Of a stretch of DNA of 25,563 nt, positions 15,147 to 22,832 are shown piece after piece. The position numbers were made by a program, and so were the translations under genes. Numbering within the stretch: the stretch's first letter is position 1; each line of letters starts with the position of its first letter. Under the pieces are notes generated by a model, which did no database searches, was not told the DNA's origin, and worked only from the letters and a program-made list of their open reading frames with translations. Location: assembly GCA_034431765.1 (NCBI GenBank), contig DAOUDD010000242.1, forward strand, positions 1 through 25,563. Reading direction: 5' to 3'. Source of the DNA: DASYAN01 sp034431765 (lineage in GTDB: Bacteria; Chloroflexota; Ktedonobacteria; Ktedonobacterales; Ktedonobacteraceae).

Positions 15147-16666
15147 CAAAAAAGATAGATTACCCCGATCCATGGCTCATATCTCTCTTGAAACGGATCA
15201 GCGACTACTTTGACACTCACTCTCGCTCGGCATATCTCGTCGGGGGTCCCGTGCGCAATCTGCTCCTGCACGAGCCGATCACTGATTGGGATATCGCAGT
15301 CGAGGGCGAGACACATGTCCTCGCTCGCCAGCTTGCCAACACATTGGGCGGCTTCTATGCGTACCTGCATGAACGCGCCAGCCGCGTGACAGTGAAAAAG
15401 GAGCAACAGGAAGCAACCTTCGATTTTGCTCCGTTACAGGGAAACAGCATTACAACCGATCTGGCCGCGCGCGACTTCACGATCAATGCCATTGCCCTGC
15501 CGTTGCCACAGTTTCTCAACGCACTCACAAACAGCACCCCCTTCTCCTTTATAGACCCTACCGGAGGACAACGCGACCTACAAACGCGGACAGTGCGCGC
15601 GGTGTCCGATAGAGTTTTTCAGGACGATCCCTTGCGCCTGCTGCGTGCGCTCCGCTTCTGTGCGCGCTATAGTCTCTCGATTGAGGGACACACTGCCGCG
15701 CTGCTTGCACGGAACGCCTCACTTCTTCCACAGGTTGCCTCCGAGCGAATTCACGATGAGTTCTATGCCCTGCTGCAACTTCCACACGCGACAGATCATC
15801 TGCGTCTACTCGATAGGCACGGTCTGCTCACAGTTCTCGTTCCCGAATTCATTCCAGCACGGAGCATGCCTCAGCCACCGCTGCACTATTGGGATGTATT
15901 CGAGCACTCCTTAGAATCGGTGGCAGCGCTCGAACGTCTCAGTGCGCTGCTACAGAGTACGCCTGATCTTATCGAAAAATCCCCTCTCGAAGCAAAAGAT
16001 ACACATGATCTACGCGAAATCTCTTCCCTCTTGCACGAAGCACAACAGCAAGGAATCTTTCAGTTCGCAACACTTGCGGAGCCAGTAAGCAAGCTGGCTG
16101 CCCTGTTGCATGATATTGGGAAGCCCAGCACATATGCTCGCGATGAGGAAGGGAATATCACCTTTTATCATCATCCGCAGCAAGGTGTGCCCGTTGCTCA
16201 AAAGATACTGCGTCGGCTGAACACCAGCAGTGCGGATCGTCGCCTTGTTCAGCAGGTTGTCGCGCATCATATGCGTCCGGGGCAGCTCAGCACCGATACG
16301 GTTACACAGCGGGCGGTCCGGCGCTACTTTGTTGATCTGGGACCAACGGGTATCCTGGTAGCGCTGATCTCCCTCGCGGACCACCTGGCGATGCGCGGCC
16401 CGCAACCGCTGACCGAGCACTGGTATCGCCACCTTGCTACAGTGCGTCTGCTGCTCACACGCTATATTCGTGAGCGCGAACAGCTTCTCCCTCCGCGCCT
16501 GCTGCAAACCGAGGAGTTGATGCGCCGCCTCAATCTCCCCCCAGGACCTCTGGTTGGGCAACTCCTCGAAGCTATCTCTGAGGCGCAGGCTGAAGGGCGC
16601 ATCGCCTCGAAGGAGGACGCGTTGTGGTTTGCCGAGGAGTATCTGCAAAAGAAGTCGGACCGGTAG
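15143..16666 (+). CDS. cca: CCA-adding tRNA nucleotidyltransferase with HD domain
   Basis: Adds or repairs the 3' CCA of tRNA (class II, poly(A)-polymerase-like fold). The head domain has YLVGGPVRN with Gly34-Gly35 and the metal-binding pair Asp48-x-Asp50 in DWDIAV. Then come AARDFTINAIAL, FIDPTGGQRDLQ and DDPLRLLRALRFCARY, the primer-binding and nucleotide-selection neck. An HD phosphohydrolase domain follows, with LLHDIGKP near 322-329 and HHP about 20 residues later; it may give 2',3'-cyclic phosphodiesterase or phosphatase activity as in enterobacterial enzymes. I prefer the TTG at 15143 (507 residues) because GGGGGAGG lies 8 bases before it. An in-frame ATG at 15125 (513 residues) lacks a binding site. 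The start overlaps the stop of a small upstream ORF. Poly(A) polymerase is the main alternative reading. Confidence 0.9.
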   Translation: MTKKIDYPDPWLISLLKRISDYFDTHSRSAYLVGGPVRNLLLHEPITDWDIAVEGETHVLARQLANTLGGFYAYLHERASRVTVKKEQQEATFDFAPLQGNSITTDLAARDFTINAIALPLPQFLNALTNSTPFSFIDPTGGQRDLQTRTVRAVSDRVFQDDPLRLLRALRFCARYSLSIEGHTAALLARNASLLPQVASERIHDEFYALLQLPHATDHLRLLDRHGLLTVLVPEFIPARSMPQPPLHYWDVFEHSLESVAALERLSALLQSTPDLIEKSPLEAKDTHDLREISSLLHEAQQQGIFQFATLAEPVSKLAALLHDIGKPSTYARDEEGNITFYHHPQQGVPVAQKILRRLNTSSADRRLVQQVVAHHMRPGQLSTDTVTQRAVRRYFVDLGPTGILVALISLADHLAMRGPQPLTEHWYRHLATVRLLLTRYIREREQLLPPRLLQTEELMRRLNLPPGPLVGQLLEAISEAQAEGRIASKEDALWFAEEYLQKKSDR

Positions 16667-16736
16667 AGATCTAGTATATCAAACAGAAACGATATATCCC
16701 AGTATCTAACACTACAAAAAATCCGAGGGAAAATGG

Positions 16737-16764
16737 TTGTAATTTGCTTTCGCTATGCTATACT
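16737..16764 (+). promoter_or_regulatory. Candidate extended -10 promoter for the toxin cassette
   Basis: TTGTAA (16737-16742), 16-base spacer, TATACT (16759-16764) preceded by TG one base upstream (extended -10, TGCTATACT). It lies 75 bases before the WXG100-like gene. A small stem GCAGC-TTT-GCTGC (16811-16823) directly precedes the binding site AAGGAG and could modulate access to it. Confidence 0.55.
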
Positions 16765-16838
16765 CTTATTCAATACATCTCTAATTCTAAATCATAGCTT
16801 CTATAAAATTGCAGCTTTGCTGCTAAGGAGAGAGAGAG

Positions 16839-17126
16839 ATGGGAGATTTAACTGTTTCTACCGTCACGCTCCGTGAAAAGGCCAATCTGATTCGTACATT
16901 ACTTGAAGAGAGTAAAATGAATCATCAATACCTCTGGTCGCAGATCTCTGCACAGGTCGCCATGCTCCCACGTGACATCGCCGCCACTCATTTTCACGCC
17001 AATCATCCCTGGAACACAGCTATCGGAAATCACTACGAAAACTACCATCAGATAGCAAGCAATATGCATACAGCAGCAGATGAATACCAACAAAGTGACC
17101 AGGATGTGGCTACATCTTTTGAGTGA
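16839..17126 (+). CDS. WXG100-like small secreted-type protein
   Basis: A 95-residue, all-helical, cysteine-free protein of the size and layout of ESAT-6/WXG100 partners. A first helix reaches about residue 45 and holds LW in YLWSQISAQ, where the family has its WxG turn further on. A second helix runs from about 60 to the end. It finishes with EYQQSDQDV, containing the Y-x-x-x-D motif that marks substrates of type VII secretion. The central PWNTAIG is the likeliest WxG equivalent. AAGGAG lies 8 bases before the ATG. It sits 109 bases before a larger protein with its own WXG-like half, so the two may pair for export. No secretion ATPase (EccC/EssC) is in the window. Family assignment rests on pattern only. 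Confidence 0.65.
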   Translation: MGDLTVSTVTLREKANLIRTLLEESKMNHQYLWSQISAQVAMLPRDIAATHFHANHPWNTAIGNHYENYHQIASNMHTAADEYQQSDQDVATSFE

Positions 17127-17150
17127 AAGCGCCTGTTTTATCTTTCACTC
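17121..17150. repeat. Hairpin overlapping the stop of the WXG100-like gene
   Basis: GAGTGAAAG (17121-17129) pairs exactly with CTTTCACTC (17142-17150) around a 12-base loop; the left arm covers the stop codon. Only a weak CTTTATAG tail follows, so it may be a leaky terminator or an RNA-stability element that sets unequal amounts of the small protein and the toxin. Confidence 0.5.
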
Positions 17151-17235
17151 CTTTATAGATTAACACCAATACATGCTCGTGATTTTTTACATCCGATAAT
17201 TCTCATGTAAGCTCTTGTGATAAAAAGGAGACATG

Positions 17236-18747
17236 ATGTCTCTCTTCGATAGTATTGCAAACGCTATTGGACATACCGTAGATAGTCTGGCTGCTACCGT
17301 AGGTGCAGATGTCAGCGTGTTAGAAAGTGTCGTCAACGATCTCTCAGGCAATGGCGTTGATGTTTTCTCGACTGCCGCCAGAATGGGGCTTTCCGTAACC
17401 GGGCTTCTATCTGGCATCATCAGCCTGATGGGTAGCGATCCACATCATTTGCTGCTTGAGCGGCTGACAGGGCCGGTGAAAAAGCTGGATGGTTCGCTCT
17501 CGCAGCTCTCTCAACACTGGACACAAGTCGCCAATCTGCACCAAACGACAGCAGAGTCAATTGACGCGCACATGCAAGAGCTGTTTCAGAACAGCGACTC
17601 CTTCTCCTACACAGGTTCGGCTGCGGATACGCTTAAAGAGACGCATCAAGACTACCATAAGCACTTCACTGATCTGGTGGAACATGCACAGACGCAACAG
17701 ATACGACACGCAACACTCCAGGGGTACACGAGCCACTACCTGAGCCAGATGCCCGGTAAAGTCAATAGCCTCTCTGCTCCAATGGCGGCGTTGGCTGTGC
17801 TTGGCTTTAATTCAGCATCCGCCTTCCTCTCCGCTCCCGCCGAGGTAATTGACCCCGAATTCATCAAACAAGTGGAGGAGACTGCGCAAAACGCCTGGAA
17901 CAATTCAGAGGATGTTCTCCCTGGACCAGAAGATCCTATCTGGGATTTTCTGGTGCTGTGCGCCGCCGTCCTGTTTCTCTTCGCGGGAATCATGTTGCTC
18001 ATCAACTGGCTTTGGGATGGTATTTCTCAGTTTTTCAACGGACAAAAGAGCACAACGCCACCACAGCCAAAACCGAAACCCAAACCTAACAGTGGACAAC
18101 CCAAAAATAGTCTCACCACCGAACAGGAAAAACTGGCGAACAAGCTCTATAATGACTACAAAGGCACTGGCCTTTCGCTCGACGATATTCGCGCCATCAT
18201 CGCCGCGAACCCCAACCTGAGTGAATCGCAACTGCGCAAGCTCCTGGATCGTTATCGAGATGTCATCACAAAACATCCCAACCTTGTCAAAAAGGCTGGA
18301 GCACTGGCTGTCTTCCAACAGTTTATCGCCCTATCTGCCTATGATCCAGCTCATGGAGGTGATTACACAGCTAAAAAACCTTGCGTGGAAAGCAACCTGG
18401 ACAAGGGAATAGATGAAGCCATAGTGGAACTAGGTGCGATGGAGATGGGTTTGGTTGATGGACCGATGACACCATCAACTAATCGTGATTATGAGGCAAC
18501 CGACTCGCATGGACAGAAGTGGGATGTTAAGTCACCTCGATCTACAACACCAAATGGACAACCTATCTTTGATGCAGATAAGATTGTAGACGGGATGCAA
18601 AAGGACTTTGCCAAAGGCGAGAAGATTATTCTTGATGATAGCAATATCACACCAAAGGAGATACAGGAGCTGTATGAGCGGCTTAAATCCAAAGGACAAG
18701 ATGGTGATGTTATATGGTGGCCAAACACTCCTACGTTGACTCCGTAA
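17236..18747 (+). CDS. Polymorphic toxin: WXG-like N-terminus, membrane segment, PD-(D/E)xK-like nuclease tip
   Basis: 503 residues in four parts. Residues 1-230 are helical and contain a WXG100-like hairpin with Tyr for Trp (SYTGSAADTL near 125-134). A membrane segment spans about 235-260 (FLVLCAAVLFLFAGIMLLINW). A Pro/Lys linker (274-290) and a charged helical segment (295-350) follow. The C-terminal domain (about 370-503) has Glu398 in VELGAME, Asp423, WDVKSP with Asp430-x-Lys432, and then GEKIILDDSNIT and DVIWWP, the order expected of a PD-(D/E)xK nuclease such as those on contact-dependent and other polymorphic toxins. DNA versus tRNA as target cannot be told. The second ATG (17236) is preferred: AAGGAG ends 5 bases before it, but only 2 before the ATG at 17233. 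The nuclease tip is more AT-rich than the N-terminal half, fitting tip exchange. The next gene is the immunity candidate. Confidence 0.72.
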   Translation: MSLFDSIANAIGHTVDSLAATVGADVSVLESVVNDLSGNGVDVFSTAARMGLSVTGLLSGIISLMGSDPHHLLLERLTGPVKKLDGSLSQLSQHWTQVANLHQTTAESIDAHMQELFQNSDSFSYTGSAADTLKETHQDYHKHFTDLVEHAQTQQIRHATLQGYTSHYLSQMPGKVNSLSAPMAALAVLGFNSASAFLSAPAEVIDPEFIKQVEETAQNAWNNSEDVLPGPEDPIWDFLVLCAAVLFLFAGIMLLINWLWDGISQFFNGQKSTTPPQPKPKPKPNSGQPKNSLTTEQEKLANKLYNDYKGTGLSLDDIRAIIAANPNLSESQLRKLLDRYRDVITKHPNLVKKAGALAVFQQFIALSAYDPAHGGDYTAKKPCVESNLDKGIDEAIVELGAMEMGLVDGPMTPSTNRDYEATDSHGQKWDVKSPRSTTPNGQPIFDADKIVDGMQKDFAKGEKIILDDSNITPKEIQELYERLKSKGQDGDVIWWPNTPTLTP

Positions 18748-18838
18748 AATGATTGATTAATTAGTAGAGAAGAAAAATTATATATACGTATTGTGGCTAA
18801 AAGCAATACAAAACAAACAAAAGATAGAGGAGATACTT

Positions 18839-19477
18839 ATGATTAGAATAATTCCTTCAGACATACTGACAAGCATTAAAGAGCATGAGCGTTGGGTAAA
18901 GAGCTTTAGAAAAGAAGGCAAACAATTTCTTCCACAAAATGTCGATCTCAGTGATTTAGATCTTTCAGGCTATGATCTCTCAAATTCAGACCTATCAGCA
19001 ATTTCTCTTGATAGATCACACCTTTATAGAACTGACTTGCGTAATACGTATTTATATAAATCTTCGTTTGTTCAAGCGATAATGGATGACGCTATATTAA
19101 TTCAGGTAGAGGCTACCAATGCCAACTTCTCCACAGCAAGCTTACGAAGAGTACAAGCAGTAAGTGCCGAACTTTATGAGGCCAATTTGTCTAATTCTAA
19201 TTTGGAAGAAAGCGACCTTTTCGACGCTGATTTACAGAAGGCAAACCTGGAAGGTGCTAACTTTACTCGTGCCAATTTGCGCGGCACATATCTTGTCAAA
19301 GCTCGTCTTGCATATGCTATCTTCACGGGTGCGCAGGTTCAAGGTGCAACCTTTACGGATGCAACCAACATCGAGACCGTTGAGGTCGAATGGCTTGACA
19401 TTGGCAGTGAAGAAACTCCCCAACGCATCGAGGGCGAACAGGCAAAAGCGTGGTTGCGAGACGCAGTGAGAAAGTGA
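18839..19477 (+). CDS. Pentapeptide-repeat protein, candidate immunity protein
   Basis: 212 residues. A short N-terminal helical cap (IKEHERWVKSFRKEGKQF) leads into pentapeptide repeats of the A(D/N)LxX type from about residue 36 to 178, for example DLSDLDLSGYDLSNSDLS and ANLEGANFTRANLRG. Such repeats fold into a right-handed square beta-helix. A C-terminal segment, EWLDIGSEETPQRIEGEQ, follows. I chose the ATG at 18839 because AGAGGAG lies 6 bases before it; an upstream in-frame TTG has no site. It starts 91 bases after the toxin gene, in the same direction, where immunity genes sit. Acidic pentapeptide proteins such as MfpA and Qnr mimic DNA, which would suit blocking a nuclease; that role is inference. 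The 5' part is the most AT-rich coding DNA in the window, suggesting acquisition with the toxin tip. Confidence 0.85.
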   Translation: MIRIIPSDILTSIKEHERWVKSFRKEGKQFLPQNVDLSDLDLSGYDLSNSDLSAISLDRSHLYRTDLRNTYLYKSSFVQAIMDDAILIQVEATNANFSTASLRRVQAVSAELYEANLSNSNLEESDLFDADLQKANLEGANFTRANLRGTYLVKARLAYAIFTGAQVQGATFTDATNIETVEVEWLDIGSEETPQRIEGEQAKAWLRDAVRK

Positions 19478-19495
19478 GTTAATGCAACCGGTTGG

Positions 19496-19546
19496 ACTTA
19501 TCACAAGCAAAGTATTCTCGCTTTCGCTCTCTTGAGCGAGATAAGT
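19496..19546. terminator. Possible compound stem-loop after the toxin cassette
   Basis: An outer ACTTATC/GATAAGT pair (19496-19502 with 19540-19546) encloses an inner TCGCTC-TCTT-GAGCGA hairpin (19524-19539). It lies 19 bases after the pentapeptide-repeat stop codon. No clean T-tract follows, so termination is only probable. Confidence 0.35.
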
Positions 19547-19594
19547 GAGCTTCCTATGTGATTTTGTTGCAGGTTGGCAAAAAGGCATAGCTGG

Positions 19595-19623
19595 TTGACA
19601 ACATCTGTCCCATGACGTACCAT
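19595..19623 (+). promoter_or_regulatory. Candidate promoter for nadK-recN
   Basis: Perfect TTGACA (19595-19600), 17-base spacer, TACCAT (19618-19623). The leader then contains a 7-bp stem AAGGGCG/CGCCCTT (19642-19648 with 19661-19667) that ends 9 bases before the GGAG binding site of nadK. Confidence 0.6.
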
Positions 19624-19687
19624 TACAACGGCGATAGATGTAAGGGCGGCACGGTGTGTTCGCCCTTTGCCATTGCGGAGAGAAGTT

Positions 19688-20551
19688 GTGAAGAGTATAG
19701 CGATATTCTACCAGGGACGCAAGGCGGATACTCCCCGCTTTGCCGCCCAGCTCGCACCAACGCTTGAGAAGCAGGGCTTTAAGGTCCGTACACTGGATAT
19801 TCGTGAAGAAGATCAGGAATGTGCTGCCGCAGATCTTGAGGGCTATGATGTTGTCCTCGTGCTGGGTGGTGATGGGACGATTGTGCATGCGGCACGCCTC
19901 TTCGCCTGTGCCGGCACCCCTCTCGTTGGCATTGATTTCGGACGCGTCGGCTTCCTGACCGAACTCAAACCTGCCGAGGTCGCGACACATCTCCAATACT
20001 ATCTCAATGGTGACAGTTCGGTCTGGGTTGACGAGCGCACGATGCTGCATGCAGAACTACAGCAGGACGGAAAGAGCGAGGAATTTCTGGCGCTGAACGA
20101 TATCGTTATCGCACGAGGCACCTGGCCGCGCGTGGTCCAGGTACGCGTCTGGGTCGATGATTTCTACTATAATACCAGCTATGCAGACGGCATGATTATC
20201 TCGACAGCCACCGGTTCCACAGCGTATAATATGGCTGTAGGAGGTCCGCTTCTCCATCCGCACGTCCAGAGTATCGTCCTGACGCCTATCGCGGCTCACC
20301 TGGCATCTGATCGCTCGCTCATTCTGCATCCCGAGGTCAGGCTCAAGCTGCAAATCTTTACAGACTCGCAAAACGGCGTCTTCTCAGCCGATGGACAGTT
20401 GAATCGCGAAGTAAAGGATGGCGCGATTATTACAGTACAAAGAAGCAACCACACGACCCGTTTCCTACGACGAAGACCACCAACGTACTTTTACCAGATC
20501 ATTAATGCGAAGTTGAGAACCGATAGCACTCACGAGAGCTCGCCAGCTTAA
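19688..20551 (+). CDS. nadK: NAD kinase
   Basis: Phosphorylates NAD to NADP in the cytoplasm. The 287 residues hold the signature GGDGT (60-64), FGRVGFLTEL, the adenine-ribose motif ALNDIVIARG (Asn137-Asp138, where most enzymes have Asn-Glu) and TGSTAYNMAVGGP (from 175). I chose the GTG at 19688, 7 bases after GGAG, over an upstream TTG that lies in the leader stem. It is followed after 6 bases by recN, a gene pair common to many bacteria. The last 20 or so residues are a polar tail without a known role. Confidence 0.95.
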   Translation: MKSIAIFYQGRKADTPRFAAQLAPTLEKQGFKVRTLDIREEDQECAAADLEGYDVVLVLGGDGTIVHAARLFACAGTPLVGIDFGRVGFLTELKPAEVATHLQYYLNGDSSVWVDERTMLHAELQQDGKSEEFLALNDIVIARGTWPRVVQVRVWVDDFYYNTSYADGMIISTATGSTAYNMAVGGPLLHPHVQSIVLTPIAAHLASDRSLILHPEVRLKLQIFTDSQNGVFSADGQLNREVKDGAIITVQRSNHTTRFLRRRPPTYFYQIINAKLRTDSTHESSPA

Positions 20552-20557
20552 ATAATT

Positions 20558-22489
20558 ATGCTACTTGAGTTAACGATCAAAGATTTTGCCATCATCGACT
20601 CCCTGAACCTGAGCCTCAATCGTCATTTCAACGTATTTACTGGCGAGACGGGCGCGGGCAAGTCGATTATCATCGACGCAGTCAATGCGCTGCTCGGTGG
20701 GAAGATCGGCGCGGAATTCGTTCGTGCCGGCAGTGAGCGCGCCTCTGTCGAAGGCGTCTTCTCCCTCGATGCCCTCCCACCTGTTTCCGATGATTGGCAA
20801 GCGTTCGACGCAGCAGCCGAAGCCACGTCCAACGGCGCAACTACTCTCCTCGATATCTTTGAGCATGCTGAACACGCAGAGCGACCTGCACAGCCAGACT
20901 CCGACAGCGCCGATGCACGCGTCGCACTCGCCAGCCTGCTCGCTCAGTACGATATTACCCCCGAAGATGGGCAGCTTATCCTGGCGCGTGATATCTTCCG
21001 CTCTGGTCGCACCGTGGCACGCATCAATGGGCGAGCTTATTCGCAGCAGGTGCTGCAGCAGGTGGCAAGCTGGCTGGTGGATATTCACGGCCAGAGCGAA
21101 CATATCAGCCTGTTGCGTACAGAGCAGCATATCAACTTCCTGGACCGCTATGCCGAGACGCTTCCTATACGCGATGAGCTTGGCAAGAAGGTTGCGGAGT
21201 GGCGTGAGGCGCGCAAGAGACTGCACGCGCTACAACAGAATATTCGCGAACAGGAACGCCGCGCCGAGTTTCTCCGCTTCGAGCTGGAGGAGATTGAGAA
21301 GGCTGACCTCCATCCCGGCGAGATCGAAGAGCTGGAGGAGGAGCGCAAGGTGTTGAGCAACGCCGAACGCTTGCGCGAACTGTGTACGCTGATCTACGGT
21401 TCGATCAGCGGCTCCGACTCCGGTGGCGACGAGTTCAAGCCCGCCCTCGATCAGCTTCGCATTGCACAGCGCAGCCTGAGCGAGCTGGTGCGGCTCGACA
21501 AAAACATGGAAGAGTACGAGAACACGCTCGCCGAGGCCGTCTACCAGCTTGAAGATGTCGCGACCGCTGTCAGCAGCTATGAGTCAGATATCGAGGACAA
21601 CCCGCGCCGCTTGATGGAGATCGAGGAGCGGCTGGACCTGATCACCAAACTCAAACGCAAGTATGGCGCTACGATTGAGGAGATTCTGGAGTACGCAGAG
21701 AAAGGGCAGGCCGAACTTGAAACCATTGAGAACCGCGATGAGCTGATCGCGAAGCTGCAACAGCAGGATGGCAAGTTCCGTAGCGAGATCGGCATCATCG
21801 CGCAGAAGCTTTCGCTGCGTCGCCAGGAAGCCGCCGTGCACCTCGCCAGAGCGATGGAGGAGCAGTTAAACGACCTGAACATGCGCCGCGCCCGCTTTCA
21901 GGTCGAAATCACCCAGGTTCCCGATCAGGAGGGTGTGCCCGCACGTCTGCATGACCAGGCTGAGGAGTTCTACGCCTGCGATCTCACTGGTATTGACCGC
22001 GTCCAATTCCTGATCGCCCCCAATCCGGGCGAACCGTTCAAGCCGCTCACCAAAATTGCCTCCGGTGGTGAAACATCACGCCTGATGCTGGCCCTGAAAA
22101 CGATTCTTGCCCATGCCGATGCCACCCCAACGCTGATCTTCGACGAGATCGACACCGGTATCAGTGGACGCAGTGGGCAGGTCGTTGGAGAGAAGCTCTG
22201 GCAACTCACGCGCAACCACCAGGTAATCTGCATCACCCACCTGCCACAGATCGCAGCATTTGCTGACACACATTACAATGTCAGTAAGCAGGTATTCGAT
22301 AATCGCACCATGACGATTGTCACTGAGATGCGCCCGGAGCAGCGTGTACGCGAGATTGCGCATATCATGGGCGGCAACGCTAGCGAGGTCGCCATGAAGA
22401 ATGCGGAGGAGATGCTTGCGCGCTCCCATCTCTGGAAGGAGAACTGGTTACGTAGCCATTCAAGGGCAAGCGCGAGCACCGCGTCGTGA
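20558..22489 (+). CDS. recN: DNA repair protein RecN
   Basis: SMC-like ATPase acting on DNA double-strand breaks. Walker A is GETGAGKS (29-36), after the standard LTIKDFAIID start. Two long coiled-coil arms follow (about 205-270 and 315-460, rich in Glu/Arg/Lys/Leu). The ABC signature is ASGGETSRLML (near 501-511) and Walker B is LIFDEIDTGISG (near 526-537). At 643 residues it is longer than the usual 550-570. Much of the excess is an acidic, Ala/Asp/Glu-rich insertion in the N-terminal head lobe at about 75-125, for example EHAEHAERPAQPDSDSADA. It begins 6 bases after nadK without a good binding site, so it probably relies on coupled translation. Confidence 0.95.
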   Translation: MLLELTIKDFAIIDSLNLSLNRHFNVFTGETGAGKSIIIDAVNALLGGKIGAEFVRAGSERASVEGVFSLDALPPVSDDWQAFDAAAEATSNGATTLLDIFEHAEHAERPAQPDSDSADARVALASLLAQYDITPEDGQLILARDIFRSGRTVARINGRAYSQQVLQQVASWLVDIHGQSEHISLLRTEQHINFLDRYAETLPIRDELGKKVAEWREARKRLHALQQNIREQERRAEFLRFELEEIEKADLHPGEIEELEEERKVLSNAERLRELCTLIYGSISGSDSGGDEFKPALDQLRIAQRSLSELVRLDKNMEEYENTLAEAVYQLEDVATAVSSYESDIEDNPRRLMEIEERLDLITKLKRKYGATIEEILEYAEKGQAELETIENRDELIAKLQQQDGKFRSEIGIIAQKLSLRRQEAAVHLARAMEEQLNDLNMRRARFQVEITQVPDQEGVPARLHDQAEEFYACDLTGIDRVQFLIAPNPGEPFKPLTKIASGGETSRLMLALKTILAHADATPTLIFDEIDTGISGRSGQVVGEKLWQLTRNHQVICITHLPQIAAFADTHYNVSKQVFDNRTMTIVTEMRPEQRVREIAHIMGGNASEVAMKNAEEMLARSHLWKENWLRSHSRASASTAS

Positions 22490-22520
22490 TGGGGTGGGAG
22501 AAAAGGCAATGAATTGCGGT

Positions 22521-22716
22521 GGGGCGATAAATCGGGTCCCTATTTTCGCCCAATCAATTGGGGGTGACGAGTTGGCGCTCGTGTTTGTGTCTCCGAGGAT
22601 AGGGGACGAGAATAGGATGGAGCGGATCAGGCATACGACTGTTATTTCACAATGTACCCCGAAAATTCATCGCAATTCATTGCCCGTGAAATAGGGACCC
22701 GATTCATCGCGTCCGT
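22521..22716. repeat. Inverted pair of the dispersed repeat
   Basis: Left arm GCGATAAATCGGGTCCCTA plus TTT (22524-22545) and right arm (22689-22710) are inverted. They match exactly over 16 bases (AATCGGGTCCCTATTT) and over 22 bases with one change, around a 143-base centre. The same unit stands alone at 3614-3654. A pair of small inverted units around a short centre is the layout of REPIN or MITE elements. No transposase is present. Confidence 0.75.
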
Positions 22717-22749
22717 TGCGATTCATCGCGTCCGTTGCGATTCATCGCA
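22701..22749. repeat. 19-base tandem repeat
   Basis: GATTCATCGCGTCCGTTGC at 22701-22719, exactly repeated at 22720-22738, with a third partial copy at 22739-22749. It grows directly out of the right arm of the dispersed repeat, whose end (GATTCATCGC) is the first part of the unit. Confidence 0.9.
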
Positions 22750-22832
22750 ACATGTGACACACAACACTCGAAATAATTTCTAAAACTCCATTATCCCGTC
22801 CACCGCATAACACAGGAGAAGGGTAAAAGCTG

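Larger units (their letters stand above)
22490..22832. other. Repeat-filled gap between recN and the FAD oxidoreductase
   Basis: 343 bases dominated by an inverted pair of the dispersed repeat and by a 19-base tandem repeat; see the separate entries. Small reading frames here have no binding site. The last 80 bases are ordinary AT-rich leader ending in AGGAGAAGGG before the next gene. Confidence 0.6.

Noticed and set aside
15143..15148. TTGACA as a -35 box
   Set aside because: It is the start codon region of cca, and no -10 box follows at the right distance.
19232..20050. 272-codon minus-strand ORF
   Set aside because: Antisense across the pentapeptide-repeat gene and nadK, both clearly coding on the plus strand.
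22701..22749. Possible CRISPR array
   Set aside because: 19-base period with no spacers and only two and a half units; a simple tandem repeat.
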